From UBA1258 sp963643225 (GTDB taxonomy: Bacteria; Bacillota; Clostridia; Lachnospirales; Lachnospiraceae): a stretch of DNA of 20,497 bases. Shown piece by piece: positions 7,400 through 14,481 of this stretch; the first letter of the stretch is position 1, and each line of letters starts with the position of its first letter. The position numbers and the translations under genes are program-made. The stretch is taken from positions 1 to 20,497 of the forward strand of contig CAVIIX010000028.1 of NCBI GenBank assembly GCA_963643225.1, read 5' to 3'. Below the pieces are notes generated by a model. It saw only the letters and a program-made list of their open reading frames with translations. It searched no databases and was not told where the DNA came from.

Positions 7400-9019
7400 C
7401 TACCCCTTTACAATATCTTCAGGATCTACCAAAACTTCCATAATGCAGGTCTTCTTTGAATTAAGTAAATAATCAACTCCTGCATTAATATCCGCATTTG
7501 TGCTTACCTTTACATAGTCTAAATCATAAGCCCTTGAGAAAAGTTCAAGATTAGGATAATCATTTAATTCAACAACAGAATAATTATCTTTATAGGTAAA
7601 GTGCTGGTATTCTCTTACCATGCCTAAATATTTGTTTTTAAGCACAATAACCTTGACGTCGGCCTTCATTTCATTGATGGTTGCAAATTCCATCATGGAC
7701 ATTTGGAAGGAACCGTCGCCGCATACTGCAACAACCTGTCTTTTATCATCAGACAGCTTGGCGCCAAAGGCAGCAGGAATTGAATAGCCCATTGTGCCCA
7801 TACCGCCGCTTGTTAAAAATCTTCCCTTTTTAACCTCGTGGAAGGCACAGGACCATATCTGATTCTGACCTACATCTGCTACGTAAACGGCATCCTCGTC
7901 CATTTTATCGGATAAGGCTTTAATTAAAGCTTCAGGATCTGTAAATAAAGGATTAGGATTACGCCTTGTAACCAGCTTTTCTTTATATATATTTAAGGTA
8001 TTAATCCAATCTGCAGTATCAACCGTTAATTCAGAATCAAGCATCTGCATAAAAATGTTTTTGGCATCACCTACAATAGGAATAGTAGGGCCGCAATTTT
8101 TACCGATTTCAGCAGGATCCACGTCAATATGAATTAAAACCTTATTTTCCATAATGACCTTTGGCTGATTAACCGCTCTGTCAGCAACGCGGGCACCTAC
8201 CATGATAAGTAAATCCGATTCATTCATGGCACGGTTTGCGTAAGGCTTTCCGTTATTTCCTACCATTCCGTAATATAAAGAATGCTTTGTGGGCATCGAA
8301 GAAATACCCATCATTGTAGATACAACGGGAATATTATGCTTTTCAACAAAAGCTTTTAATTCCTTCTGGGCCTTTGATAAAATAACACCGCCGCCTGCAC
8401 AGATTAAAGGGCGTTTACTCTTTTCAAGGGCCTTTATCATTTTCTTTATCTGCTGACCGTTGCCTACTGTTGTGGGTTTATAGGTGCGCATGGATACTTC
8501 ATCGGGATATTTAAATTTCTTGATTTCAGCATTCTGAACGTCAATCGGCACATCCACAAGTACGGGGCCCTTTCTGCCGGTATTGGCAATATGAAAGGCT
8601 TCCTTCATTACTCTTGGAATATCGTTTACGTCTTTAACCAAATAGCTGTATTTAACAAAGGATTCAACAGCGCCTGTAATATCAGCTTCCTGAAATACAT
8701 CAGAGCCTAATAAACCTGAATTTACCTGACCTGTAATGCATACAAGAGGAATGGAATCTGCAAAAGCAGTTGCAATACCTGTAATTAAATTTGTGGCACC
8801 CGGACCAGAGGTGACTGCACAGACTCCCACCTCTCCCGTAACTCTTGCAAGACCACTTGCTGCATGGGCAGCATTCTGCTCTGTTCTTACTAAAACAGTC
8901 TTAATATCTGAATTAAGAATTGAATTGTAGAAAGGACAAATGGCAACACCGGGATAACCGAAAACGTACTTTACATTTTCTAAAGATAAGGCTTTTACAA
9001 TTGCGTCAGCACCGTTCAT
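7400..9019 (-). CDS. ilvB: Acetolactate synthase large (catalytic) subunit
   Basis: A 539-residue ThDP enzyme that condenses two pyruvates, or pyruvate with 2-ketobutyrate, as the first common step of branched-chain synthesis. Seen: GYPG (21-24), the catalytic Glu47 in RTEQNAAHAA, TSGPGATN (70-77), a FAD-type central domain (AGGGVILS), TSGGMGTMGY, and the ThDP/Mg motif GDGSFQMS from 434. I start at the ATG at 9019 because GGAG precedes it by 9 nt and family members begin MNGADAIVKAL. A 20-residue upstream extension to 9079 runs through the promoter and is not credible. Odd: the segment MVREYQ has Tyr471 where the family has Trp (QW). Several other motifs are off-consensus, e.g. GYPGVAICPFY for GYPGGAILP. 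Confidence 0.95.
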   Translation of the reverse strand: MNGADAIVKALSLENVKYVFGYPGVAICPFYNSILNSDIKTVLVRTEQNAAHAASGLARVTGEVGVCAVTSGPGATNLITGIATAFADSIPLVCITGQVNSGLLGSDVFQEADITGAVESFVKYSYLVKDVNDIPRVMKEAFHIANTGRKGPVLVDVPIDVQNAEIKKFKYPDEVSMRTYKPTTVGNGQQIKKMIKALEKSKRPLICAGGGVILSKAQKELKAFVEKHNIPVVSTMMGISSMPTKHSLYYGMVGNNGKPYANRAMNESDLLIMVGARVADRAVNQPKVIMENKVLIHIDVDPAEIGKNCGPTIPIVGDAKNIFMQMLDSELTVDTADWINTLNIYKEKLVTRRNPNPLFTDPEALIKALSDKMDEDAVYVADVGQNQIWSCAFHEVKKGRFLTSGGMGTMGYSIPAAFGAKLSDDKRQVVAVCGDGSFQMSMMEFATINEMKADVKVIVLKNKYLGMVREYQHFTYKDNYSVVELNDYPNLELFSRAYDLDYVKVSTNADINAGVDYLLNSKKTCIMEVLVDPEDIVKG

Positions 9020-9053
9020 AGCTTCTCTCCTTTTAATAAAGAATACTTTTATG

Positions 9054-9083
9054 AGTTTAACACAAAAATCCTTGATCATACAA
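9054..9083 (-). promoter_or_regulatory. Probable ilvB promoter
   Basis: On the minus strand, TTGTAT (9078-9083), an 18-bp spacer and TAAACT (9054-9059) with an extended -10 TG one base upstream. The leader would be only about 30 nt, too short for a T-box or leader peptide. An 8-bp inverted repeat (AAAAATCC 9064-9071 / GGATTTTT 9093-9100) flanks the -35 box and could be an operator. Confidence 0.55.
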
Positions 9084-9113
9084 TACTTTAAGGGATTTTT
9101 AAGTTATTATCCG

Positions 9114-9142
9114 TTGAGTTTTTTTAAGCATTATGTTATCTT
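9114..9142 (+). promoter_or_regulatory. Promoter of the lipoprotein gene
   Basis: TTGAGT (9114-9119) and TATCTT (9137-9142) with a 17-bp spacer and an extended -10 TG (9134-9135). The start point is expected near 9148, about 26 nt before the ATG. It is divergent from and close to the ilvB promoter. Confidence 0.68.
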
Positions 9143-9173
9143 AAATAGGTGTGAAGCACGGAGGTATTTAAAC

Positions 9174-9662
9174 ATGAAAAAAAATGCATGTCTGTTAGCG
9201 GCACTGGTTTTCACAATCCTAACCTTAACCGGTTGTTCTTCGTCAGAAGAAACAAAGGCCTTAAACAATTATAAAACCGAAATGGAAACCTTCTTTACAG
9301 ACCTTGAAGAAATCAACACTGTGATTAATGAAATAGATCCAGAATCCGAAACCTCAATTTCAGAACTGTTTTCTACCTTTGATACCTTAGAAGAAAAATT
9401 TTCATATCTTGCAGCTATTGATGTGCCGATTGAGGGTGCTCCGGAAACCTTTTCTTACATTGAGCCTCTTGCTAATGAAGCCGCCGATTATATGGTTCAG
9501 GCTAATGGTTATATGCATGATTCCTTTTCTGATTCTTCATACAACGAAAATACATTGGCAGGCGCCATAGAATGCTATAAAAGAGCCAATAAGCGAGTTC
9601 AATATATAATCACTCTTCTTCATGGAGAATATCCTAAAGACGAAAATATTTCATATAACTAA
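9174..9662 (+). CDS. Small secreted lipoprotein of unknown function
   Basis: A 162-residue protein and the only plus-strand gene here. Signal: MKKN, a hydrophobic stretch ACLLAALVFTILTL, and the lipobox LTGC with Cys21 as the lipidated residue, so it should be anchored on the outer face of the membrane. After a Ser-rich linker the mature part is acidic and helical, with no motif I recognise (EMETFFTDLEEINTVINEI, then YKRANKRVQYIITLLHGEYP). GGAGG at 9160-9164 places the start at 9174; an upstream in-frame ATG at 9051 lies before the promoter and lacks a signal sequence. It has its own promoter and terminator. Sharing an intergenic region with ilvB does not imply a linked function. Confidence 0.85.
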   Translation: MKKNACLLAALVFTILTLTGCSSSEETKALNNYKTEMETFFTDLEEINTVINEIDPESETSISELFSTFDTLEEKFSYLAAIDVPIEGAPETFSYIEPLANEAADYMVQANGYMHDSFSDSSYNENTLAGAIECYKRANKRVQYIITLLHGEYPKDENISYN

Positions 9663-9669
9663 AATTAAG

Positions 9670-9697
9670 CCACCGTCCTGAAACGGTGGTTTTTTTC
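9670..9697 (+). terminator. Intrinsic terminator of the lipoprotein gene
   Basis: CCACCGT (9670-9676) pairs with ACGGTGG (9683-9689) around a 6-nt loop. It is followed by a run of seven T, one C and two T. Confidence 0.9.
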
Positions 9698-9712
9698 TTA
9701 ATTATATTGTCA

Positions 9713-9766
9713 ATGATATTCGCAATTTACTTCGCTACGGCTCTACTAAAAGCGGCACTACGTGCC
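9713..9766. repeat. Intergenic repeat X, copy 2, with adjoining hairpin
   Basis: The core 9713-9742 matches 3368-3397 at 23 of 30 positions. A compact hairpin GGCAC-TAC-GTGCC follows at 9754-9766. Its ACTACGTGCC 10-mer (9757-9766) recurs on the opposite strand at 20337-20346. It lies just behind the lipoprotein terminator. Confidence 0.5.
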
Positions 9767-9769
9767 TTA

Positions 9770-9835
9770 CGAGGTACTTATCTTGTAACAAAGCACCTCG
9801 CGGGGAGCACCCACTGCCTAAAGGCAGTGGGTTTT
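9770..9835. other. Cluster of two further hairpins, possibly a structured RNA or transposon-end relic
   Basis: CGAGGT (9770-9775) can pair with ACCTCG (9795-9800). Then a 10-bp perfect stem ACCCACTGCC/GGCAGTGGGT (9809-9818 with 9823-9832) closes a TAAA loop and is followed by TTTT, so it could terminate plus-strand transcription. No open reading frame here looks real. IS200/IS605 ends carry such hairpins, but no transposase gene or ends can be shown. Confidence 0.4.
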
Positions 9836-9873
9836 ATCAATGAAACTAAAGCGCCGAGCGCGGTTGCTAAGGC

Positions 9874-9900
9874 GACATATACCTTACGCGCGAGTATGCA
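9874..9900. repeat. Intergenic repeat Y, copy 1
   Basis: A 27-nt segment matching 20303-20331 with six substitutions and one 2-nt gap. All six substitutions are transitions. Read on the minus strand, both copies lie just downstream of terminator hairpins (the GGGtGRT terminator here, the tRNA-Thr terminator there). Confidence 0.5.
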
Positions 9901-9930
9901 AAAAAGAGCCCATGCATTGCATGAGCTCTT
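9900..9930 (-). terminator. Intrinsic terminator of the GGGtGRT gene
   Basis: On the minus strand AAGAGC-T-CATGC pairs with GCATG-G-GCTCTT (9904-9930) around a 3-nt loop, with one U-G pair. It is followed by TTTT and begins 11 nt after the stop codon. Confidence 0.85.
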
Positions 9931-9941
9931 ATTATTTCAAT

Positions 9942-10961
9942 TTAGAACTTCCCAGCCTTAGCTGCTTCTTCAATCGAAACTGCTGTTGATACAGTCATAC
10001 CAACCATAGGGTTGTTACCTGCACCGATAAGACCCATCATTTCTACGTGAGCGGGAACTGATGAAGAACCTGCAAACTGAGCGTCTGAGTGCATACGACC
10101 CATTGTATCGGTCATACCGTAGGAAGCGGGACCTGCAGCCATGTTATCAGGATGAAGTGTACGTCCTGTACCACCGCCTGAAGCAACTGAGAAATATTTC
10201 TTGCCGGCTTCAAGTCTTTCCTTTTTGTAGGTACCTGCAACAGGATGCTGGAATCTTGTAGGGTTAGTTGAGTTACCGGTAATAGATACGTCAACGTTTT
10301 CCTTCCACATGATAGCAACGCCCTCGCAAACATCGTTTGCACCATAGCAGTTAACCTTTGCACGAGGTGAATTGGCATCCTTGGAATAGCACTTTCTTGA
10401 AACTTCCTTTACAGTATTTGTATAAGGATCGTACTGGGTTTCTACAAATGTAAAACCGTTGATACGGGAAATAATCTGTGCAGCATCCTTACCTAAACCG
10501 TTAAGGATAACTCTTAAGGGTGTTTTTCTTACTCTGTTTGCCTTTTCAGCGATACCGATGGCACCTTCTGCAGCTGCGAAGGATTCATGACCTGCAAGGA
10601 ATGCGAAGCATTCTGTATCCTCTTCAAGTAACATCTTACCAAGATTACCATGGCCAAGACCCACCTTACGTGTATCAGCTACTGAACCGGGAATACAGAA
10701 AGCCTGAAGGCCTTCACCGATTGCTGCAGCAGCGTCAGCTGCCTTACGGCAGTTCTTTTTAATGGCAATAGCAGCGCCTACTGTGTAAGCCCACTTTGCA
10801 TTTTCAAAACAAATAGGCTGAATGCCTTCGATAAGGTGATATACATCAATACCGGCAGCATCGCAGATATCTTTACATTCTTCAATAGATGAGATACCGT
10901 ACTCCTTTAATTTAGCAAGGATCTGGGGCTCTCTTCTCTCATATGATTCAAATAATGCCAT
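9942..10961 (-). CDS. GGGtGRT family protein of unknown function
   Basis: A 339-residue soluble protein with no signal or membrane segment. I recognise it by its eponymous motif GGGTGRT (262-268), in SVASGGGTGRTLHPDNMA. Other Gly-rich or His-containing blocks are GLGHGNLGKML (101-111), LAGHESFAAAEGA (122-134) and GAGNNPMVGMTVSTA near the end. It is rich in cysteine: C29, C33, C51, C71, C89, C118, C191, C205 and C212. Known: the family occurs widely in anaerobes beside an IscU-like scaffold, and its biochemical function has not, to my knowledge, been established. Context: it starts 14 nt after that scaffold gene with a strong AGGAGG site, and the pair ends in a terminator. Inference: the protein receives or processes an Fe-S cluster built on its neighbour. 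Confidence 0.88.
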   Translation of the reverse strand: MALFESYERREPQILAKLKEYGISSIEECKDICDAAGIDVYHLIEGIQPICFENAKWAYTVGAAIAIKKNCRKAADAAAAIGEGLQAFCIPGSVADTRKVGLGHGNLGKMLLEEDTECFAFLAGHESFAAAEGAIGIAEKANRVRKTPLRVILNGLGKDAAQIISRINGFTFVETQYDPYTNTVKEVSRKCYSKDANSPRAKVNCYGANDVCEGVAIMWKENVDVSITGNSTNPTRFQHPVAGTYKKERLEAGKKYFSVASGGGTGRTLHPDNMAAGPASYGMTDTMGRMHSDAQFAGSSSVPAHVEMMGLIGAGNNPMVGMTVSTAVSIEEAAKAGKF

Positions 10962-10975
10962 TTTCCATTTCCTCC

Positions 10976-11680
10976 TTATTTAACTTCTTTGTCAGTTCTG
11001 GGATCAATAATCTTAACAGCATCTGCTACACGACCATACTGACCGGAAGCCTTTTCAAGAGCAGTGTTAGCATCATCACCCTTTTTGATGAAGTCCATCA
11101 TCTTACCAAAGTTTACATACTTATAACCGATAATTTCATTATCCTCGTCTAATGCGATTCCGGTAATATAGCCGTCTGTTAACTCTAAGTATCTGGGACC
11201 CTTTGCAAGTGTACCGTAGGTTGTACCAACCATTGTACGGGTACCCTTACCTAAATCTTCAAGACCTGCACCGATTGCAAGACCGTCTTCTGAGAAGGCT
11301 GACTGAGAACGTCCGTAAACGATCTGTAAGAATAACTCTCTCATTGCTGTATTAATAGCGTCACAAACAAGGTCCGTGTTTAAAGCTTCCATAACAGTAA
11401 GACCGGGAAGAATTTCAGCTGCCATAGCTGCTGAGTGAGTCATACCAGAACAACCCAGTGTCTCAACCAATGCCTCCTGAATAATACCGTCCTTAACGTT
11501 TAAAGAAAGCTTACAAGCGCCCTGCTGAGGTGCGCACCAGCCTACACCATGTGTGTAACCGGAAATGTCCTTTACTTCCTTTGCCTTAACCCATTTAGCT
11601 TCTTCCGGGATAGGAGCACAACCGTGATGTACGCCCTGTGCTACGGGACACATTTCTTCAACTTCTTTTGAATAAATCAT
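10976..11680 (-). CDS. IscU/NifU-like iron-sulfur cluster assembly scaffold
   Basis: A 234-residue protein. Residues about 44-120 resemble IscU: CKLSLNVKDGIIQEALVETLGCSG parallels the IscU strand-turn-Cys segment. Candidate cluster ligands are C49 or C56, then C77 and C106, matching the three-cysteine pattern of IscU. It is longer than IscU, with a Cys-containing N-terminal leader (EMCPVAQGVHHGCAP) and about 110 extra C-terminal residues (TMVGTTYGTLAKGPRYLEL). This subfamily accompanies GGGtGRT proteins. The start at 11680 is chosen because AAGGAG lies 8 nt upstream; a TTG-initiated extension to 11743 would cross the dyads of the leader. No cysteine desulfurase gene lies nearby, so sulfur must come from elsewhere. 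Confidence 0.9.
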   Translation of the reverse strand: MIYSKEVEEMCPVAQGVHHGCAPIPEEAKWVKAKEVKDISGYTHGVGWCAPQQGACKLSLNVKDGIIQEALVETLGCSGMTHSAAMAAEILPGLTVMEALNTDLVCDAINTAMRELFLQIVYGRSQSAFSEDGLAIGAGLEDLGKGTRTMVGTTYGTLAKGPRYLELTDGYITGIALDEDNEIIGYKYVNFGKMMDFIKKGDDANTALEKASGQYGRVADAVKIIDPRTDKEVK

Positions 11681-11704
11681 GTATTTAACTCCTTTCAAAA
11701 AGTT

Positions 11705-11765
11705 TTTATACTCAACCACAACATTGTGGCATAAAACAGTCAAAAAATCCAGTATATTTTTGACT
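11705..11765 (-). promoter_or_regulatory. Leader of the scaffold/GGGtGRT operon with two dyads and a -10-like box
   Basis: A perfect 6-bp dyad CCACAA/TTGTGG with a 2-nt centre lies at 11716-11729. A second, AT-rich dyad AGTCAAAAA/TTTTTGACT lies at 11738-11746 and 11757-11765 with a 10-nt loop. TATAAA (minus strand, 11705-11710) is a possible -10 box without a good -35. That pattern would fit an activated promoter with an operator in the spacer. The outer dyad could instead be a weak terminator of the preceding gene. Confidence 0.45.
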
Positions 11766-11788
11766 ATTATTTAACAATACTTACCTTC

Positions 11789-12457
11789 CTATTCGTGCTT
11801 TTTAATAACCTTGCCTGAATTTTTAAAAATTGAATGTTCAGCAATAACGCCGCGCACGCAGGAGGTAGGGTAAACGTTACTGAATTTACCGATTATAGTG
11901 CCCGGATTAAGCACTGAATTACAGCCTACCTCTACATTGTCTCCAAGCATTGCGCCAAACTTCTTTAAGCCTGTTTTTATATTTTCTCCTTCGTTTTTAA
12001 CAACAACAAGCTGTTTATCGCTCTTAACATTTGAGGTAATGGAGCCGGCTCCCATATGGGCCTTAAAGCCTAAAATTGAATCTCCTACGTAATTGTAGTG
12101 AGGTACCTGTACCTTATTAAATAAAATAACGTTTTTAAGCTCTGTAGAATTGCCTACCACACAGCCTTCCCCCACAAGGGCATTTCCTCTTATGAAGGCT
12201 CCCGGACGAACCTCTGTGCCTGCACCGATAATACAGGGGCCTGCAATATAATTATTAGGATAAATTTTAGCGGTTTTATGAATCCAGACATTCTCTCCTT
12301 TTAAATCATATTCATCAGCCGGTAAAGTCGCCCCAAGCTCCATTATAAAGTCTTTAATTAACGGTAAGGCATCCCACGGGTATTCACACCTTTCAAGCAA
12401 AGGCTTTGCCAAAGTTTCCTCAAGACTGTATAAGTCTTTAATTTTAATATCTGCCAT
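11789..12457 (-). CDS. Left-handed beta-helix (hexapeptide-repeat) GlmU-C-like protein
   Basis: A 222-residue protein. After a helical N-terminus (residues 1-50) it has hexapeptide repeats of the left-handed beta-helix fold from about residue 56 (VWIHKTAKIYPNNYIAGPCIIGAGTEVRP onward). The segment VPHYNYVGDSILGFKAHMGAGSIT (118-141) closely follows the acetyltransferase domain of GlmU, and His120 sits where the GlmU catalytic His is. There is no nucleotidyltransferase domain. It may be an acetyl- or acyltransferase on a sugar nucleotide; such short proteins are often named UDP-GlcNAc pyrophosphorylase by homology, which the missing domain argues against. AAGGAGG precedes the ATG, 10 nt after topB, so it is the last gene of that run. 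Confidence 0.82.
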   Translation of the reverse strand: MADIKIKDLYSLEETLAKPLLERCEYPWDALPLIKDFIMELGATLPADEYDLKGENVWIHKTAKIYPNNYIAGPCIIGAGTEVRPGAFIRGNALVGEGCVVGNSTELKNVILFNKVQVPHYNYVGDSILGFKAHMGAGSITSNVKSDKQLVVVKNEGENIKTGLKKFGAMLGDNVEVGCNSVLNPGTIIGKFSNVYPTSCVRGVIAEHSIFKNSGKVIKKHE

Positions 12458-12467
12458 ACAGGCCTCC

Positions 12468-14474
12468 TTATTTATAAAATTGCGCTACATACGCATAATC
12501 ATCCTTTAATTTAAAGAACTGATTGTTATCTCTTACTTCTTCCGTATGCTTTGTAACAAAGGAATTTAATTTTTTTAAATATTCTTCGGACGTAATCTCT
12601 CCGTCAGCTACCATGGTAAGTCCCAATTCCCAGCTTGCGGTAAGCTTCGGTCTTAACAGATGTGGTATGGAACGCTTTACAACGCAGTATATCATTTCCC
12701 CCATTAAGGTAGGCGTAAGAATTTGTGTCTTTTTGTTTAAATTTATATAACCGATTGTAATAAGCTTTTTTAAAATTTCAGCTCTTGTTGCAGAGGTGCC
12801 GATACCGCTTCCCTTTATCTGGGCTCTTAGCTCTTCGTCGTCTATTAACTGACCGGCGTTTTCCATGGCAAGAATAATGGAGCCTGAATTATAACGTTTT
12901 GGAGGGCTTGTTTTTCCTTCCTTGATTTCATAGTCAGGTAAGTGTAAAGAAACACCCTTCTTTAAAAGCATTAATTTAGAAAGAGCTTCCTTTGTAACCT
13001 TTCCTTCATCAGAATCTTCATCCTTTTCTTTAACATCCTCTTCTTTTTTCTTTATAAAGGAATAATTCATGCACGATAAATAGCCTTCGGCTTCAAGCGC
13101 CTTAAAATTAAAATAAAATCTTTCTTTTTTACGCTCAAGCACCAGACTGACTTTTCTGTAAGCTGCAGGAGGCAGGAAAATCGCCAAAAATCTTCTTACA
13201 ATTACTTCATATATTTTTCTGCTTAAATCATTACAGGAGCCCAAATTATTTAAGCCCTGGCCTGTAGGAATAATGGCATAGTGATCCGTAATCTGTTTAT
13301 CATTAACATATTTTGATTTGACTATACCCTTGTAGCCTTCTTTTGAAATAATGAAGCCTGCAAGCCCTGATACCGGCTCATAATTTTTAAGACCTGAAAG
13401 GTTTTTATTTATTTCTTTAGCAACGGCTGTTGACAGAACTCTTGCGTCTGTACGCGGATATGTAACAAGCTTCTTTTCATAAAGCTCCTGAATAATCTGA
13501 AGAGTTTCATCCGGGCTTATTTTAAATAATTTTGAGCATTCATTCTGAAGCTCTGCAAGGTTATATAAAAGCGGAGGATTTTTTAATTCCTTTTTAGCTT
13601 CAATTGCTTCTACAACGGCTAAATCATCTGGTCCGTCTTTTAAATAATCAATTAATTCTTTTGCATCCTCAGCCTTTAAAAAGCCGTTTTCTTTATATAA
13701 TTTAGGCGATTCAAAATATTTTGAGCCTTCATAAACCTTCCATTCGCCCCTGCATACAGAATCATCACAGGGGAAGGAGGCCTGAATTTTATAAAAGGGA
13801 GTTTCCTTAAAGCGTCTTATTTCATCTTCCCTTTCGGTAATCATGCCAAGAACGCAGGTCATAACACGACCTACAGAAATGACACACTTGTCTTTATTGA
13901 GAAAATTTTTAACAGAATAAGAATATTTTATTGTTAAGGCTCTTGAAAAATTTATACCCATAAGATAATCTTCTTTTGCCCTTAAATAAGCAGCGGCACA
14001 AAGATTGTCGTATTCAGATAAATCCCTGGCTTCTCTTATGCCTCTTAAAATTTCTTCTTCTGTCTGAGAATCTATCCAGACTCTCTTTTTGTTTTTGCCG
14101 GTTACTCCGGCCTTTGTATCCACAAGTCTGTAAATGTATTCACCCTCACGCCCTGAGTCGGTACAAACATAAATCGTGTCAACATCATCACGGGTTAAAA
14201 GCCTTTTTACTATTTCAAACTGCTTTTTGACGGAGCCAATTACTTCGTATTTATATTCAGAAGGAATAAAAGGCAATGTATCAAATGCCCACCTTTTATA
14301 TTTTTCATCGTATGCTTCAGGGTAAGACATTGTAACAAGATGCCCTACACACCAGGTAACTATCGAATCCTCAGACTCCAAATAACCGTCCTTACTGCTG
14401 GTATTTAGTTTTAAAACACGAGCAAATTCCTTTGCCACGCTTGGTTTTTCTGCTATATAAAGGTTTTTGCCCAT
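12468..14474 (-). CDS. topB: DNA topoisomerase III (type IA)
   Basis: A 668-residue enzyme that passes single DNA strands through a transient 5'-phosphotyrosine break. Visible: Toprim start KNLYIAEKPSVAKEFARVL (3-21), Toprim acids in CTDSGREGEYIYRLV (104-118), VSVGRVMTCVLGMITERE (200-216), the catalytic Tyr339 in VTYPRTDAR, and GIGTSATRAEIL in the C-terminal third. There is no zinc-finger tail, as expected of TopB rather than TopA. I start at the ATG at 14474. A TTG at 14495 would overlap the preceding gene, and GGGG stands just before the ATG. TopB is often carried on mobile elements, but no conjugation or integrase genes are near, so this looks chromosomal. It starts 7 nt after the ATPase gene. 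Confidence 0.95.
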   Translation of the reverse strand: MGKNLYIAEKPSVAKEFARVLKLNTSSKDGYLESEDSIVTWCVGHLVTMSYPEAYDEKYKRWAFDTLPFIPSEYKYEVIGSVKKQFEIVKRLLTRDDVDTIYVCTDSGREGEYIYRLVDTKAGVTGKNKKRVWIDSQTEEEILRGIREARDLSEYDNLCAAAYLRAKEDYLMGINFSRALTIKYSYSVKNFLNKDKCVISVGRVMTCVLGMITEREDEIRRFKETPFYKIQASFPCDDSVCRGEWKVYEGSKYFESPKLYKENGFLKAEDAKELIDYLKDGPDDLAVVEAIEAKKELKNPPLLYNLAELQNECSKLFKISPDETLQIIQELYEKKLVTYPRTDARVLSTAVAKEINKNLSGLKNYEPVSGLAGFIISKEGYKGIVKSKYVNDKQITDHYAIIPTGQGLNNLGSCNDLSRKIYEVIVRRFLAIFLPPAAYRKVSLVLERKKERFYFNFKALEAEGYLSCMNYSFIKKKEEDVKEKDEDSDEGKVTKEALSKLMLLKKGVSLHLPDYEIKEGKTSPPKRYNSGSIILAMENAGQLIDDEELRAQIKGSGIGTSATRAEILKKLITIGYINLNKKTQILTPTLMGEMIYCVVKRSIPHLLRPKLTASWELGLTMVADGEITSEEYLKKLNSFVTKHTEEVRDNNQFFKLKDDYAYVAQFYK

Positions 14475-14481
14475 AAATCCC

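Noticed and set aside
9020..9079. A 20-residue N-terminal extension of IlvB
   Set aside because: It overlaps the predicted promoter, lacks a ribosome binding site and is outside the family alignment; the ATG at 9019 has GGAG in place.
9020..9173. T-box or leader-peptide attenuator for the ilv genes
   Set aside because: The leader before ilvB is only about 30 nt, with no specifier structure, T-box sequence or terminator.
9686..9961. A 91-codon plus-strand open frame with a hydrophobic start
   Set aside because: It begins inside the T-run of the lipoprotein terminator, has no ribosome binding site, crosses repeats and the GGGtGRT terminator, and ends inside that gene on the other strand.
10112..10378. 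88-codon minus-strand open frame within the GGGtGRT gene, and similar plus-strand frames opposite ruvB, leuC, ilvC and asd
   Set aside because: They lie entirely within well-supported genes in other frames, with no ribosome binding sites or recognisable protein features.
12468..14474. topB as a marker of an integrative conjugative element
   Set aside because: No relaxase, type IV secretion, integrase or partition genes are present, and the neighbours are housekeeping genes.
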